NCBI GenBank assembly: GCA_023439125.1
Contig: JAEXOU010000019.1
Coordinates: forward strand, 1 to 64,000
Direction: 5' to 3'
Origin: Bacillota bacterium
GTDB taxonomy: Bacteria > Bacillota > Clostridia > Lachnospirales > Lachnospiraceae
Length of the DNA stretch: 64,000 nt
Shown here: in pieces, positions 25,682 to 35,021 of the stretch
Position numbering within the stretch: the first letter of the stretch is position 1
Layout: every line of letters starts with the position of its first letter
Made by a program: the position numbers and the translations under genes
Notes under the pieces: model-generated
What the model saw: only the letters and a program-made list of their open reading frames with translations
What the model was told of the DNA's origin: nothing
The model's database searches: none

Positions 25682-27619
25682 ATGAAAGTTGGACTTGTTG
25701 GATATAAAAAACCAGAAATCGAAAGTCTTTTACAGGCATATGCAGTAAAGAGATTTTTGAATGATTATAATGTTGAGTGCCAATTTAGTGAGCAATATTC
25801 AGATCAAGAAAATATGGCCTCTGCATTCATAGATTTTTTAAATAATGAAATTGGTGTTGGAAAAAGAGATGAAATAACAACATTTTTGATGATTAATTAT
25901 AAAGCTTTTTTTAATATGTATGATACAGAAGCATCTTTCAAAGATTTCTATCAAAAAAGTTATGGGGCGAATGAGATAATAACAGAAGCATTGTTATTAC
26001 TACAGACGAATGATTATGATAAGATAGCAAAGAAGATAGAGGTCAAAGCACCATATTTATTGCTTGATTGCATGACGGATAGTTCACCGTTAGTATCCTT
26101 AGCCCAAAGATATGCAAAAGCACATAAGCTTGAAGTAGTTGCAATGATTAATGAAAAAAAATATAATCGAATCACAACAAGAACGGTTGAGGACCCGAAA
26201 GAATATATCAGTTTAGTGAAGGAAGCATCTTTTATTGTAACCGATTCGTTTATGTCACTTTATTTTGCAATTATTTATCATAAGAGCTTCTTGGCACAAG
26301 ATAATCCAGCGCTCCCAGGCAAAAATAAGAATTTCATGAAACGATTGAATCTGATGGAGAATTATGTTGGTAAAGAGGAACCAGATTTGACAAAATCCTA
26401 TGCAATTGCTGATCTAATGCAGGTGGAAAAACTGATGAATCAAGTAAGTACAGAAGCTGCGAATCATTTATTTACATGCTTACCACCAGTAGTAAAGGAT
26501 TGTGAAGTGTCTGCACCACCAAAGATTATGCACAGTGAGTGCTGTGGATGTTTTGCTTGTAAGGAGATCTGCCCAGAAGGCGCAATTCAAATGGTACAGG
26601 ATAATGAAGGATTTTATTACCCACAAGTTAATGATTCCTGTACTCATTGTAATCTATGTGTAAAAACTTGCATTAAACTGGAACATCCTCAGACAGTCTT
26701 ATATGAACCAGATTATCCAAAAGCATATTGTGCTATGAACACAGCAGATGATATAAGAAAACAGACGACTTCGGGTGGTGTTTTTCCATTAATAGCGCAA
26801 TATGGAATTGAACAGAGAAAAGGTATTGTCGTGGGAGCTGCATATGATAAAGAACTGAACGTAGTACCTACAATTGCTACCGATATGGATCAAGTGAAGG
26901 CGTTTTATGGAATGAAGTATGTGAAAGCGCAACTTGAAGGTATTTATCCAAAAGTAAAACAAGCATTAGAAAATAATCAATATGTTGTATATACTGGGCT
27001 TCCTTGTGAGTGTGCAGGACTAAAGGCATTCTTGCAAAAGGATTATGAAAACCTATTTCTCATTGATAAATTATGTCACTCGGCACCTTCACCAAAAATA
27101 TTTAAGAAATATGTCGAGTATATTGGAAATAGATATAATTCCAAAGTTACAAATGTAAGATTTCGGGATAAGACCAAAGGTTGGTTGATTCACAAGACAA
27201 GTATTACCTTTGAATTTGCTGATCGAAAACCACTTATCGTGAATGCTAGAAGAAATAATTACTTTAGAAATTATTTAAATGATAACATATCGATGTCAGG
27301 GTGTGCAAAATGTAGTTATCTAGTTCGTAACCGAGTAGGCGATATTACACTAGGCGATTTCTGGGGCATTGATAAGATGGACAAAGGGATGTTTGACAAC
27401 AATGGTGCAAGTTTAATTTTAGTTAATACAAATAAAGGTGCTCAGATGTTGGACATAATAAAAAATCAGTTGAGAATTAAGCCAATGACAATGGGACAAG
27501 CTTTTAAATATAATTATAGAAGACCAATGAAAATAACAAGTGAGCGAAGCAAGATATTTGAGCGATTAGATATCGAATCAATTGATAATTTGTTAGAGGT
27601 TTATAATGATTTAAAGTAA
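25682..27619 (+). CDS. Pyruvyl-transferase-like / ferredoxin / F420-hydrogenase-beta fusion protein
   Basis: This 645-residue fusion has three parts. Residues 1-240 resemble a degenerate polysaccharide pyruvyl transferase (YISLVKEASFIVTDSFMSLYF near residue 180-200). Residues 275-325 carry two 4Fe-4S clusters of the ferredoxin type (CCGCFACKEICP and CTHCNLCVKTC). Residues 340-645 match the coenzyme F420 hydrogenase/dehydrogenase beta-subunit family (TTSGGVFPLIAQYGI, YTGLPCECAGLKAFL, GDITLGDFWG). Relatives are common in exopolysaccharide loci of anaerobes, where their redox substrate is unclear. No other polysaccharide gene is nearby. The ATG at 25682 follows GGGAGG. The gene is probably co-transcribed with the next one, 18 bases downstream. 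Confidence 0.8.
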   Translation: MKVGLVGYKKPEIESLLQAYAVKRFLNDYNVECQFSEQYSDQENMASAFIDFLNNEIGVGKRDEITTFLMINYKAFFNMYDTEASFKDFYQKSYGANEIITEALLLLQTNDYDKIAKKIEVKAPYLLLDCMTDSSPLVSLAQRYAKAHKLEVVAMINEKKYNRITTRTVEDPKEYISLVKEASFIVTDSFMSLYFAIIYHKSFLAQDNPALPGKNKNFMKRLNLMENYVGKEEPDLTKSYAIADLMQVEKLMNQVSTEAANHLFTCLPPVVKDCEVSAPPKIMHSECCGCFACKEICPEGAIQMVQDNEGFYYPQVNDSCTHCNLCVKTCIKLEHPQTVLYEPDYPKAYCAMNTADDIRKQTTSGGVFPLIAQYGIEQRKGIVVGAAYDKELNVVPTIATDMDQVKAFYGMKYVKAQLEGIYPKVKQALENNQYVVYTGLPCECAGLKAFLQKDYENLFLIDKLCHSAPSPKIFKKYVEYIGNRYNSKVTNVRFRDKTKGWLIHKTSITFEFADRKPLIVNARRNNYFRNYLNDNISMSGCAKCSYLVRNRVGDITLGDFWGIDKMDKGMFDNNGASLILVNTNKGAQMLDIIKNQLRIKPMTMGQAFKYNYRRPMKITSERSKIFERLDIESIDNLLEVYNDLK

Positions 27620-27637
27620 CCATATGGGAGGTAGTGT

Positions 27638-28999
27638 ATGAAAAAGCCAGAGTTTCTTTCTATATTACGTATGCGCAAAAGTTCAGAATCCAAAGCAAAG
27701 GAAGTAAACCATTTTAGTGCTTCGAAAACTAAGGAAACTGAGGATTTGAAAGTCTATGTTGGAAATACAGTAAAGGTAGAACTTCCAACAGTGCAAGGTT
27801 ATGTAGTAAAGAACATTACCTACTATAGTCTAGATAGCAGTATTGCAACTGTAAAAAGAGGAGTTGTTACTGGTCTAAAGACTGGTAAAGCAACAATTGT
27901 ATCTCAAGTTACACTAGAGGACCAAGATCAGAAGAAAGAATATATTCAATATGAAACAAAAGTTAATGTAGTAGTTGGAAGACTAAAATTAAAGACTTAC
28001 TATTCAACAAAGTATCATATGAATGGTGTAATGAATTTGAAGGAACGAGAGTCGACATTTCTTAGTCTTGGAAAGACTGCAAAGATTGTGCCTGCGCTAT
28101 CTTACGGTGTATTCTCCAGTATTTCTTATATATCAAGTGACGAAAAAATTGCAACTGTAACTAATTGTGGTTTAATTGGACTAGTTACTGGTAAATCAAT
28201 TGGGAAGGCAACAATTACTGCAACCGCAATGATTGCAGATACAATCTTAATGAAAAGTATTATAGTAGATGTAAAAGAACCCTACATTCCAATAGCGAAT
28301 CCAACCTGTGCTGCTGAATTTTCTGTAGATAATGATTGGGAAGGAAGCCGAGTGTACTTTGGTAGTTATGAACAGGATAACAACTATGCGAATGGAAAAG
28401 AACCAATTCTTTGGCGCGTACTTGAAGTGACGAAAGATTCTGTGCTTCTACTATCTGAATATGGCCTTGAAAGTAAGAATATTAATGATTCTTTTGTTAG
28501 TGTAACATGGGAAAATTGCACACTGAGAACATGGCTTAACGAGACATTTTTAAATACAGCCTTTACAAACCAAGAAATCTCTGTAATATTGGATAACAAT
28601 ACTCATACTCCTGATAATAAAGAATGGGGAACAAGTGGTGGAAATGATACTGTAGATAAGGTTTTTCTGTTATCATTGGAAGAGGCTACGAATCCAAACT
28701 ATGGTTTTTATTCGAATTTTTTAGAGAGAAGTGTATCTCGTACTGTAAAGGCTACTAATTATGCTAAGATTAACGATGGGTATGAAAGCAAGACAAATGG
28801 AAATACCTGCTGGTGGCTTAGATCACCTGGTTGTGATAGTCAATTTGCATATTTCTTCACGAATGGGTCAGGAACCTTTTCTTATTTTGTAGGTCGAAGA
28901 AATGATGCTGTTCGACCTGCAATACGGCTAAAGCTATCTGATATATCATTTGCAGTCAATGAAAAAACTGGTGGCTATCCATATATTGTAGTAATCTAG
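27638..28999 (+). CDS. Bacterial Ig-like (Big_2) and DUF6273 domain protein
   Basis: This protein has 453 residues. Two Ig-like modules of the Big_2 type lie at about residues 30-110 and 115-210, shown by paired SSDEKIATV / GLVTGKS-like signatures. A DUF6273 domain follows (about 225-453). It has WRVLEVTKDSVLLLSEYGL, TLRTWLNETFLNTAF, VFLLSLEEATN, WWLRSPG and VRPAIRLKL, a pattern seen in many secreted Clostridia proteins. There is no convincing signal peptide, which is unusual for such domains. GGGAGG precedes the ATG. It follows the fusion gene in the same direction. The function is unknown. Confidence 0.75.
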   Translation: MKKPEFLSILRMRKSSESKAKEVNHFSASKTKETEDLKVYVGNTVKVELPTVQGYVVKNITYYSLDSSIATVKRGVVTGLKTGKATIVSQVTLEDQDQKKEYIQYETKVNVVVGRLKLKTYYSTKYHMNGVMNLKERESTFLSLGKTAKIVPALSYGVFSSISYISSDEKIATVTNCGLIGLVTGKSIGKATITATAMIADTILMKSIIVDVKEPYIPIANPTCAAEFSVDNDWEGSRVYFGSYEQDNNYANGKEPILWRVLEVTKDSVLLLSEYGLESKNINDSFVSVTWENCTLRTWLNETFLNTAFTNQEISVILDNNTHTPDNKEWGTSGGNDTVDKVFLLSLEEATNPNYGFYSNFLERSVSRTVKATNYAKINDGYESKTNGNTCWWLRSPGCDSQFAYFFTNGSGTFSYFVGRRNDAVRPAIRLKLSDISFAVNEKTGGYPYIVVI

Positions 29000-29012
29000 A
29001 AAAAGAAATTAC

Positions 29013-29041
29013 TTTCCATGAAATTTATTTAATGCTATAAT
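29013..29041 (+). promoter_or_regulatory. Possible apt promoter TTTCCA-17-TATAAT
   Basis: A consensus TATAAT at 29036-29041 has only a weak -35 (TTTCCA) at 17-base spacing. It lies about 70 bases before apt. Confidence 0.45.
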
Positions 29042-29112
29042 ATGGTGTGGACGTAGGAACCACAAATCACTATTTTACTTGAAGATATACAGAGAAAGGT
29101 ATGAGATAGAAG

Positions 29113-29637
29113 ATGAAAAAGTTAGAAGAGTATGTAAGAAGTATTCCTGATTTTCCTGAGGAAGGAATTATCTTTCGTGATGTAACGAGCGTTCTTCAGG
29201 ATAAGGATAGTTTAAAGATGTCAATCGACGCAATGATGGAAGAATTAAAAGGTTTAGATATTGATGTAATTGTAGGACCAGAGTCCCGTGGATTTATCTT
29301 TGGTGTTCCAATTGCTTATAATTTAAATAAAGCATTTGTTCCTGTTCGTAAAAAAGGTAAATTGCCATGCGAGACAATTGAGATGGAATATGAACTAGAG
29401 TATGGCACTGCTACTGTTGAAATTCACAAGGATGCAATTAAGCCAGGTCAAAAGGTTGTTATTATCGATGATTTAATTGCGACTGGAGGTACCATTGAGG
29501 CAATTATTAAGTTAATTGAGCAGCTGAAAGGTGAAGTAGTTAAGATTGTATTCTTAATGGAATTAGAGGGCTTAAAGGGACGCGATAAGCTTAAGGGATA
29601 TGATGTTGCTTCTGTTATTAAGTACGAAGGTAAATAA
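29113..29637 (+). CDS. apt: Adenine phosphoribosyltransferase
   Basis: This 174-residue type I PRTase converts adenine and PRPP to AMP in purine salvage. The N-terminus has IPDFPEEGIIFRDVTSVL, the loop is VGPESRGFIFGVP, and the PRPP-binding motif VVIIDDLIATGGT is at about residues 116-128. Length and start are normal. The gene precedes relA, an order also known from Bacillus. A terminator separates them, so they are not one simple operon. Confidence 0.96.
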   Translation: MKKLEEYVRSIPDFPEEGIIFRDVTSVLQDKDSLKMSIDAMMEELKGLDIDVIVGPESRGFIFGVPIAYNLNKAFVPVRKKGKLPCETIEMEYELEYGTATVEIHKDAIKPGQKVVIIDDLIATGGTIEAIIKLIEQLKGEVVKIVFLMELEGLKGRDKLKGYDVASVIKYEGK

Positions 29638-29658
29638 ATATAGTTGGAAGAAAAGGGC

Positions 29659-29701
29659 ATGCAAAACCGATCAATAAAGATTGGTTTGCATACCTTTTTT
29701 T
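29659..29701 (+). terminator. Terminator after apt
   Basis: ATGCAAAACCGATC pairs with GATTGGTTTGCAT with one bulge. A run of T follows. Confidence 0.8.
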
Positions 29702-29741
29702 TGTAAATACTATAAACTGAGTATGTACTATGTCAAAAAGA

Positions 29742-29770
29742 TTGATTTTTTGCGATTTAGTCATTATAAT
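29742..29770 (+). promoter_or_regulatory. relA promoter TTGATT-17-TATAAT with long leader
   Basis: TTGATT at 29742-29747 and TATAAT at 29765-29770 are 17 bases apart. Transcription from here leaves a leader of about 150 bases before relA. The leader contains CCCTC-TG-GGAGG and ATTT-CGGCGC-AAAT hairpins, and GTAA/TTAC with ATGCA/TGCAT could close a larger stem. I do not recognise a known riboswitch class. Confidence 0.6.
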
Positions 29771-29926
29771 AAAGAGATAATGTTATTATAGATGATGAAT
29801 TGGTCTATTGTAACCCTCTGGGAGGATGCACATTTCGGCGCAAATCATGTGAGTATGTCTATTCCTGGTGGTGAACGTCAATGCATGGAATTACTTTAAG
29901 CGAAACGAAAGGATTGGTCTGAAACT

Positions 29927-32215
29927 ATGGATGGAATAAACAATAAAGTTTTCTATGAGAGAGACAAAAAAATAGGTTTTGTTCCTTCTGATTTTACTAG
30001 CCCAGACGAGCTATATAATAATTTAGTTAGAACAATTCGAGCATATCATCCTTCCACTGATTTAACGATCATAGAGAAGGCTTATAAAATTGCGAATTTT
30101 GCACATAAAGATCAACTGAGAAAATCGGGAGAGCCATATATAATTCATCCACTATGCGTTGCTATTATACTTGCTGAGCTAGAGCTTGATAAAGAAACGA
30201 TTGTAGCAGGGATTCTTCATGATGTGGTGGAAGATACTGTACTAACAGTGCCAGAGATTTCTGAAGAATTTGGTGATGAAGTTGCGTTACTAGTCGATGG
30301 AGTAACGAAACTGACACAATTAAATTATTCAAAAGATAAGGTTGAAATCCAGGCAGAAAATCTTCGTAAGATGTTTTTGGCAATGGCGAAGGATATTCGT
30401 GTTATTTTGATAAAGCTTGCAGACCGTTTGCATAATATGCGTACGATGCAGTATCAATCTCCTATAAAGCAGATTGAAAAATCACGAGAGACGATGGATA
30501 TTTATGCTCCAATTGCGCAACGTCTTGGTATTTCTAAAATAAAGATTGAGTTAGATGATTTATCCTTACAATATCTAGAACCAGAAGTATATAGGGATTT
30601 AAATGAGAAGATAGCATCTAGAAAAGAAGAAAGAGAAGAATTTATTGCTGGCATCGTAGAAGAAGTAGGTACTCACATTAAGGAGGCGAACATTACTGCT
30701 AAAATCGATGGGCGAGTAAAGCACTTCTTTAGTATTTACAAGAAGATGGTGAATCAAAATAAAACCTTAGATCAGATTTATGACTTATTTGCAGTTCGTA
30801 TTATCGTAGATACGGTCAAGGACTGTTATGCAGCTTTAGGTGTTATCCATGAGATGTATAAACCGATTCCAGGCCGTTTTAAAGATTACATTGCTATGCC
30901 AAAACCAAATATGTATCAATCGTTGCATACTACGTTAATTGGACCAAATGGTCAGCCTTTTGAGATTCAGATTCGAACGTTTGAGATGCATCGTACTGCA
31001 GAATATGGTATTGCAGCTCATTGGAAATATAAAGAAGGTCAAGATGGAAAGAATTCACATGATACAGAAGAAGCAAAACTTACTTGGCTTCGTCAGATTC
31101 TAGAATGGCAACGTGATCTTTCTGACAACAAAGAATTTTTAAGCTTATTAAAAAATGATTTGGATTTATTTTCAGATAGTGTTTACTGTTTTACACCAAC
31201 TGGAGATGTAAAGAATCTACCAGCAGGTTCCAATCCAATTGACTTCGCATATAGTATTCACAGCGCTGTAGGTAATAAAATGGTCGGAGCGCGCGTGAAT
31301 GGGAAATTAGTTACGATTGATTATGTGATCCAGAATGGTGATCGAATTGAGATTATTACGTCTCAAAATTCGAAAGGACCGAGTCGTGATTGGCTAAATA
31401 TTGTTAAGTCAACACAAGCAAAGAATAAAATCAATCAATGGTTTAAAACTGAGCTAAAGGATGACAATATTACTCGTGGTAAAGAGCTCTTAATTGCCTA
31501 TTGTAAGTCAAAGAGCATTGTTATGAGTGATTTACTAAAACCTGAATTTATGAGCAGTGTCATGAAAAAATACGGATTCCGTGATTGGGATTCTATTTAT
31601 GCTGCAGTTGGGCATGGTGGCTTAAAAGAAGGTCAGGTAATCAATAAACTTAAAGAAGAGTATATAAAGAAAAATCGTAAAGAGATGACCGACGAAAAGG
31701 TACTTGAAACAATAGCAGATGTGAAGTTTGATAAGCCTGCAATTGTAAAGTCCAAAGGAGGCATTGTTGTTCAAGGTATTCATGATGTTGCGGTTCATTT
31801 TAGCAAATGTTGTTCACCAGTTCCTGGAGATGAAATTGTTGGATTTGTTACAAGAGGGCGTGGTGTATCAGTTCATAGAACGGATTGTATTAATATATTG
31901 AATCTTCCGGAAGAAGATCGTGCTCGATTAATTGGGGCAGAATGGAATATTAATGCAGATAAGAAAAATGGAGAACTATATACAGCTGAACTTAAAATTT
32001 ATGCAAATAATAGAAATGGTGTTTTACTCGATGTTTCCCGTGTATTTACCGAAACAAAGATAGATGTGACATCGATGACAGTACGAACAAGTAAACAAGG
32101 TACTGCTACGATTAGCGTTGGATTTGAAATTAATGGAGTGGAACAGCTGTCATATATTACTTCCAAATTGCGTGCGATTGAGAGTGTAATTGACATTGAG
32201 CGTACAACGGGTTAA
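29927..32215 (+). CDS. relA: Bifunctional (p)ppGpp synthetase/hydrolase
   Basis: This 762-residue Rel/SpoT homologue makes and degrades the stringent-response alarmone. The HD hydrolase domain has H98-D99 in HDVVEDT. The synthetase has R317-F-K-D, the RxKD form typical of bifunctional enzymes, and PNMYQSLHTTLIGP. TGS (CFTPTGDVKNLPAGSNPIDF), a zinc-finger-like region (HFSKCCSPVPGD) and a C-terminal ACT domain follow. All parts are intact. Both activities are therefore expected. The ribosome site (AAAGGA) is a little distant from the ATG. The gene heads the conserved relA - MBL - hemZ - hisS - aspS run. Confidence 0.96.
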   Translation: MDGINNKVFYERDKKIGFVPSDFTSPDELYNNLVRTIRAYHPSTDLTIIEKAYKIANFAHKDQLRKSGEPYIIHPLCVAIILAELELDKETIVAGILHDVVEDTVLTVPEISEEFGDEVALLVDGVTKLTQLNYSKDKVEIQAENLRKMFLAMAKDIRVILIKLADRLHNMRTMQYQSPIKQIEKSRETMDIYAPIAQRLGISKIKIELDDLSLQYLEPEVYRDLNEKIASRKEEREEFIAGIVEEVGTHIKEANITAKIDGRVKHFFSIYKKMVNQNKTLDQIYDLFAVRIIVDTVKDCYAALGVIHEMYKPIPGRFKDYIAMPKPNMYQSLHTTLIGPNGQPFEIQIRTFEMHRTAEYGIAAHWKYKEGQDGKNSHDTEEAKLTWLRQILEWQRDLSDNKEFLSLLKNDLDLFSDSVYCFTPTGDVKNLPAGSNPIDFAYSIHSAVGNKMVGARVNGKLVTIDYVIQNGDRIEIITSQNSKGPSRDWLNIVKSTQAKNKINQWFKTELKDDNITRGKELLIAYCKSKSIVMSDLLKPEFMSSVMKKYGFRDWDSIYAAVGHGGLKEGQVINKLKEEYIKKNRKEMTDEKVLETIADVKFDKPAIVKSKGGIVVQGIHDVAVHFSKCCSPVPGDEIVGFVTRGRGVSVHRTDCINILNLPEEDRARLIGAEWNINADKKNGELYTAELKIYANNRNGVLLDVSRVFTETKIDVTSMTVRTSKQGTATISVGFEINGVEQLSYITSKLRAIESVIDIERTTG

Positions 32216-32230
32216 TAGGTAGGAGAGAAA

Positions 32231-32869
32231 ATGAGTAATTTAAGTATAACAACCATTCAGGTTGGACCAATTCAAACCAATTGCTACATTGTTGTGAATG
32301 AAGATACAAAACGAGCATTAGTATTTGATCCTGGGGAGGATGCAGAGAGAATCTATGCTTACCTAAATCATAATCAATTGTCAGTGGAAGCGATTCTCTT
32401 AACTCATGGTCATTTTGATCATATCACAGGAGTAGCACAATTAGTTCGTCTTACAAATGCAAAGGTCTATATGAGTGAGCAAGAAAAGGAACTAGCAATC
32501 AATGAAACTATGAATTGTTCTATGATGTTTGGACATAGTGTTACACTTTGTCCTGATTTTCTTGTAAAGAATCAAGAATCACTTGAATTTCTCAATACGA
32601 CGGTTAAGGTAATCGCAACACCAGGACATACGAAAGGTTCGGTGTGTTATTATATTGAAGATAATCAACTATTAATTAGTGGTGATACTTTATTTTTTGA
32701 ATCCTATGGAAGAACTGATTTTCCAACAGGAAGTGATGTACAACTGGAGCAATCAATTGAAATGTTATTATCAACATTGCCTTATGATGTTGTTGTATAT
32801 CCAGGGCACGGCATAAAGACAACAATTGGGTATGAGCGAAAAAATAATCCGTATTGGAATGGAGTTTAA
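32231..32869 (+). CDS. MBL-fold metallo-hydrolase (glyoxalase II-like)
   Basis: This 212-residue metallo-beta-lactamase-fold protein has the binuclear metal motif LLTHGHFDHITG, a second histidine in TPGHTKGSVCYY, the bridging aspartate in SGDTLFFESYGRTD, and the last histidine in VYPGHG. Its short form resembles YcbL/glyoxalase II-like hydrolases found next to rel in many Firmicutes. The substrate is not deducible. GGTAGGAGAG precedes the ATG, 15 bases after relA. The next gene starts 2 bases after its stop. Confidence 0.92.
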   Translation: MSNLSITTIQVGPIQTNCYIVVNEDTKRALVFDPGEDAERIYAYLNHNQLSVEAILLTHGHFDHITGVAQLVRLTNAKVYMSEQEKELAINETMNCSMMFGHSVTLCPDFLVKNQESLEFLNTTVKVIATPGHTKGSVCYYIEDNQLLISGDTLFFESYGRTDFPTGSDVQLEQSIEMLLSTLPYDVVVYPGHGIKTTIGYERKNNPYWNGV

Positions 32870-32870
32870 A

Positions 32871-34373
32871 ATGATTGTTATAAAAATGTACGGTGAGGAC
32901 TATGAACAGGATATACGTCCGTTAATTAAGTCATTTTACCCAAAAGAAGAGCTGGTAGTTGAAAAAGATACTATATCTTGCTCATGCAATGATTATATAC
33001 ATGAGGAATTCAATCTACCTACACTATACTTTCTACTTGAGAAATATCAATTTATAGTAACCTATTATGGGGGAATGAATCAAAAGATTTCGCGAGTAAG
33101 GAAATTTCAAAATGAAGAAGAGGCCTTAACTCGCTCAATTTATCGTAATGAATTACATCGAGCAACTTATGAGGTACTTAAGGAGGCAACAAAGAAAAGC
33201 TTACCATGGGGAACGCTTACAGGAATTCGTCCTACGAAACAAGTATTAGAACGTCTTGAGAGACATGAGCCAGAGGAAAAGATTCGTGAGTTCATGGAAT
33301 CGGAGTACTACTGCTCACAGGAAAAGCTTGATTTAAGTCTTACTGTTGCGAGGCGAGAGCATGAGATATTAAGTAAGATGGATTACAAGAACGGATATAG
33401 TGTATATGTTGGTATTCCATTTTGCCCAAGTACTTGTAATTATTGTTCTTTTACTTCTTATCCTTTAGGAAGATATGAAGATTTCGTTGAGCCATATTTG
33501 AATGCTTTAACGAAAGAGATTGAATATGCAGCACATGCAATTGACAAGCGACTCAGTACAATCTATGTTGGAGGTGGTACACCAACAACATTAAGTGCAA
33601 AGCAGTTAGAATATTTATTAAGTACACTATATAAGAACTTTGATACAAAACATATTTCAGAAATTACCGTAGAGGCTGGTCGACCAGATAGTATTACAAA
33701 AGATAAGCTTCAGGTGTTAAAGGATATGGGAGTAGGCCGTATCTCAATAAATCCACAATCCATGAGACAAAAGACGTTAGATTTAATTGGTCGTCATCAT
33801 ACAGCAAAGCAGATTGAAGAATCATTCTATCTTGCAAGAGAGATTGGTCATGATAATATTAATATGGATATAATCCTTGGTCTTTCTGGTGAAAATCCAG
33901 AAGATGTTACGTATACATTAGATGAGATTGCAAAAATGAATCCAGATAGCTTAACGGTTCATACCTTAGCAATCAAACGTGCAGCAAGGTTAAATACAAA
34001 TGCAGCTGATTATGAAAAATATGAAGCGACACATGTAGAAGAAATGCAACGAAGAGCGGTAAAGTTTGCAAAAGAACATGATTACTTACCTTATTATCTT
34101 TACCGTCAGAAGAACATGGCAGAAAATCTTGAGAATGTTGGCTATGCTCGAATAGGGAAAGAAGGAATATATAATGTTTTAATTATGGAAGAAAAGCAGA
34201 CAATCTTAGCACTTGGTGCAGGAGGATCTTCCAAATTTGTGTTCCATGATGAAAACAGAATCGAGCGTGTTGAAAATGTAAAGAGCGTTGTTGATTATGT
34301 TGGACGTATTGACGAAATGATACAACGTAAAGTTGATTTCTTAGCAAATGTTAAGGAAGGGGTAAGGCTGTAA
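32871..34373 (+). CDS. hemZ: Oxygen-independent coproporphyrinogen III dehydrogenase HemZ
   Basis: This 501-residue radical SAM enzyme has C185-P-S-T-C189-N-Y-C192 holding the 4Fe-4S cluster. A HemN-like core (TIYVGGGTPTTLSAKQLEYL, EITVEAGRPDSITKDKL) and the HemZ-type N-terminal extension (LPWGTLTGIRPTKQVLE) are present. It belongs to the anaerobic coproporphyrinogen oxidase/HemZ branch, whose true product in Clostridia is sometimes uncertain. The ATG at 32871 has GGAG 6 bases upstream and starts 2 bases after the MBL gene. Longer forms would overlap that gene. Its stop overlaps the next ATG by one base. Confidence 0.92.
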   Translation: MIVIKMYGEDYEQDIRPLIKSFYPKEELVVEKDTISCSCNDYIHEEFNLPTLYFLLEKYQFIVTYYGGMNQKISRVRKFQNEEEALTRSIYRNELHRATYEVLKEATKKSLPWGTLTGIRPTKQVLERLERHEPEEKIREFMESEYYCSQEKLDLSLTVARREHEILSKMDYKNGYSVYVGIPFCPSTCNYCSFTSYPLGRYEDFVEPYLNALTKEIEYAAHAIDKRLSTIYVGGGTPTTLSAKQLEYLLSTLYKNFDTKHISEITVEAGRPDSITKDKLQVLKDMGVGRISINPQSMRQKTLDLIGRHHTAKQIEESFYLAREIGHDNINMDIILGLSGENPEDVTYTLDEIAKMNPDSLTVHTLAIKRAARLNTNAADYEKYEATHVEEMQRRAVKFAKEHDYLPYYLYRQKNMAENLENVGYARIGKEGIYNVLIMEEKQTILALGAGGSSKFVFHDENRIERVENVKSVVDYVGRIDEMIQRKVDFLANVKEGVRL

Positions 34374-35008
34374 TGATATTAGAGCAGGAACTAGATTTAA
34401 ATGATGATTTGAGTAAAATATGTATTTACGATTTCGAAGAAGCAATCAGTCATGGAATTTTGGTGAGTAATCTAGCATTTATGTTAGGGAAAGAGTTAAA
34501 CTTACCTCGTAAGAAATGTCATGAACTAGCAGAAGCAGGCATGGTTCATGATATTGGGAAGTTACGTCTTAGTGAGTATTTATACGGGCGAAAGAATGAT
34601 ACCTTAAAGATTGAAGAAATGAAGTATGTAAGATTACATCCAAAGTTAGGATATGATATATTAATCGAGAAAAACATGTACTCTCAAGAAATTTTAGATA
34701 GCATTTACCATCATCATGAGAATTTTGACGGTTCCGGTTATCCTGATAATCTCGTTGGAAACGCTATTCCATATGGCGCAAGAATACTTAGAACATGTGA
34801 TGTATTTAGTGCACTTGTAACTGAGCGCCCTTACCGAACAGCCTTTGATATTAACCAAGCAATCGAGCTAATGATTGATGAGGTGAAAAATTTTGATATG
34901 AAAATTTTCTTAGCATTTCTCGAAATGGTAAATGATAAGAAATTTGATGGAATAAAAGAATATATTTACGAGGTAAATCATAAACAGTTAAATCTATCGG
35001 CAGTATAA
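34373..35008 (+). CDS. HD-GYP domain protein (putative cyclic dinucleotide phosphodiesterase)
   Basis: This 211-residue protein consists almost only of an HD-GYP domain. It has H59-D60 in MVHDIGKLRL, HPKLGYDIL, HHHENFDGSGYPDNL, IPYGARILRTCDVFSALVTERPYR and a helical C-terminus. Such domains hydrolyse c-di-GMP or related dinucleotides, and the metal residues appear intact. There is no sensor domain, so it may be regulated by abundance or by partners. It overlaps the hemZ stop by one base and lies 13 bases before hisS, so it is embedded in the housekeeping run. Confidence 0.88.
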   Translation: MILEQELDLNDDLSKICIYDFEEAISHGILVSNLAFMLGKELNLPRKKCHELAEAGMVHDIGKLRLSEYLYGRKNDTLKIEEMKYVRLHPKLGYDILIEKNMYSQEILDSIYHHHENFDGSGYPDNLVGNAIPYGARILRTCDVFSALVTERPYRTAFDINQAIELMIDEVKNFDMKIFLAFLEMVNDKKFDGIKEYIYEVNHKQLNLSAV

Positions 35009-35021
35009 AGGAGGAGCAAAG

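Noticed and set aside
29777..29926. 6S RNA or T-box before relA
   Set aside because: 6S RNA was considered because it lies near aspS in Bacillus, but no large central bubble with long closing stems is visible. The T-box sequence and AGGGTGGNACCGCG are absent.
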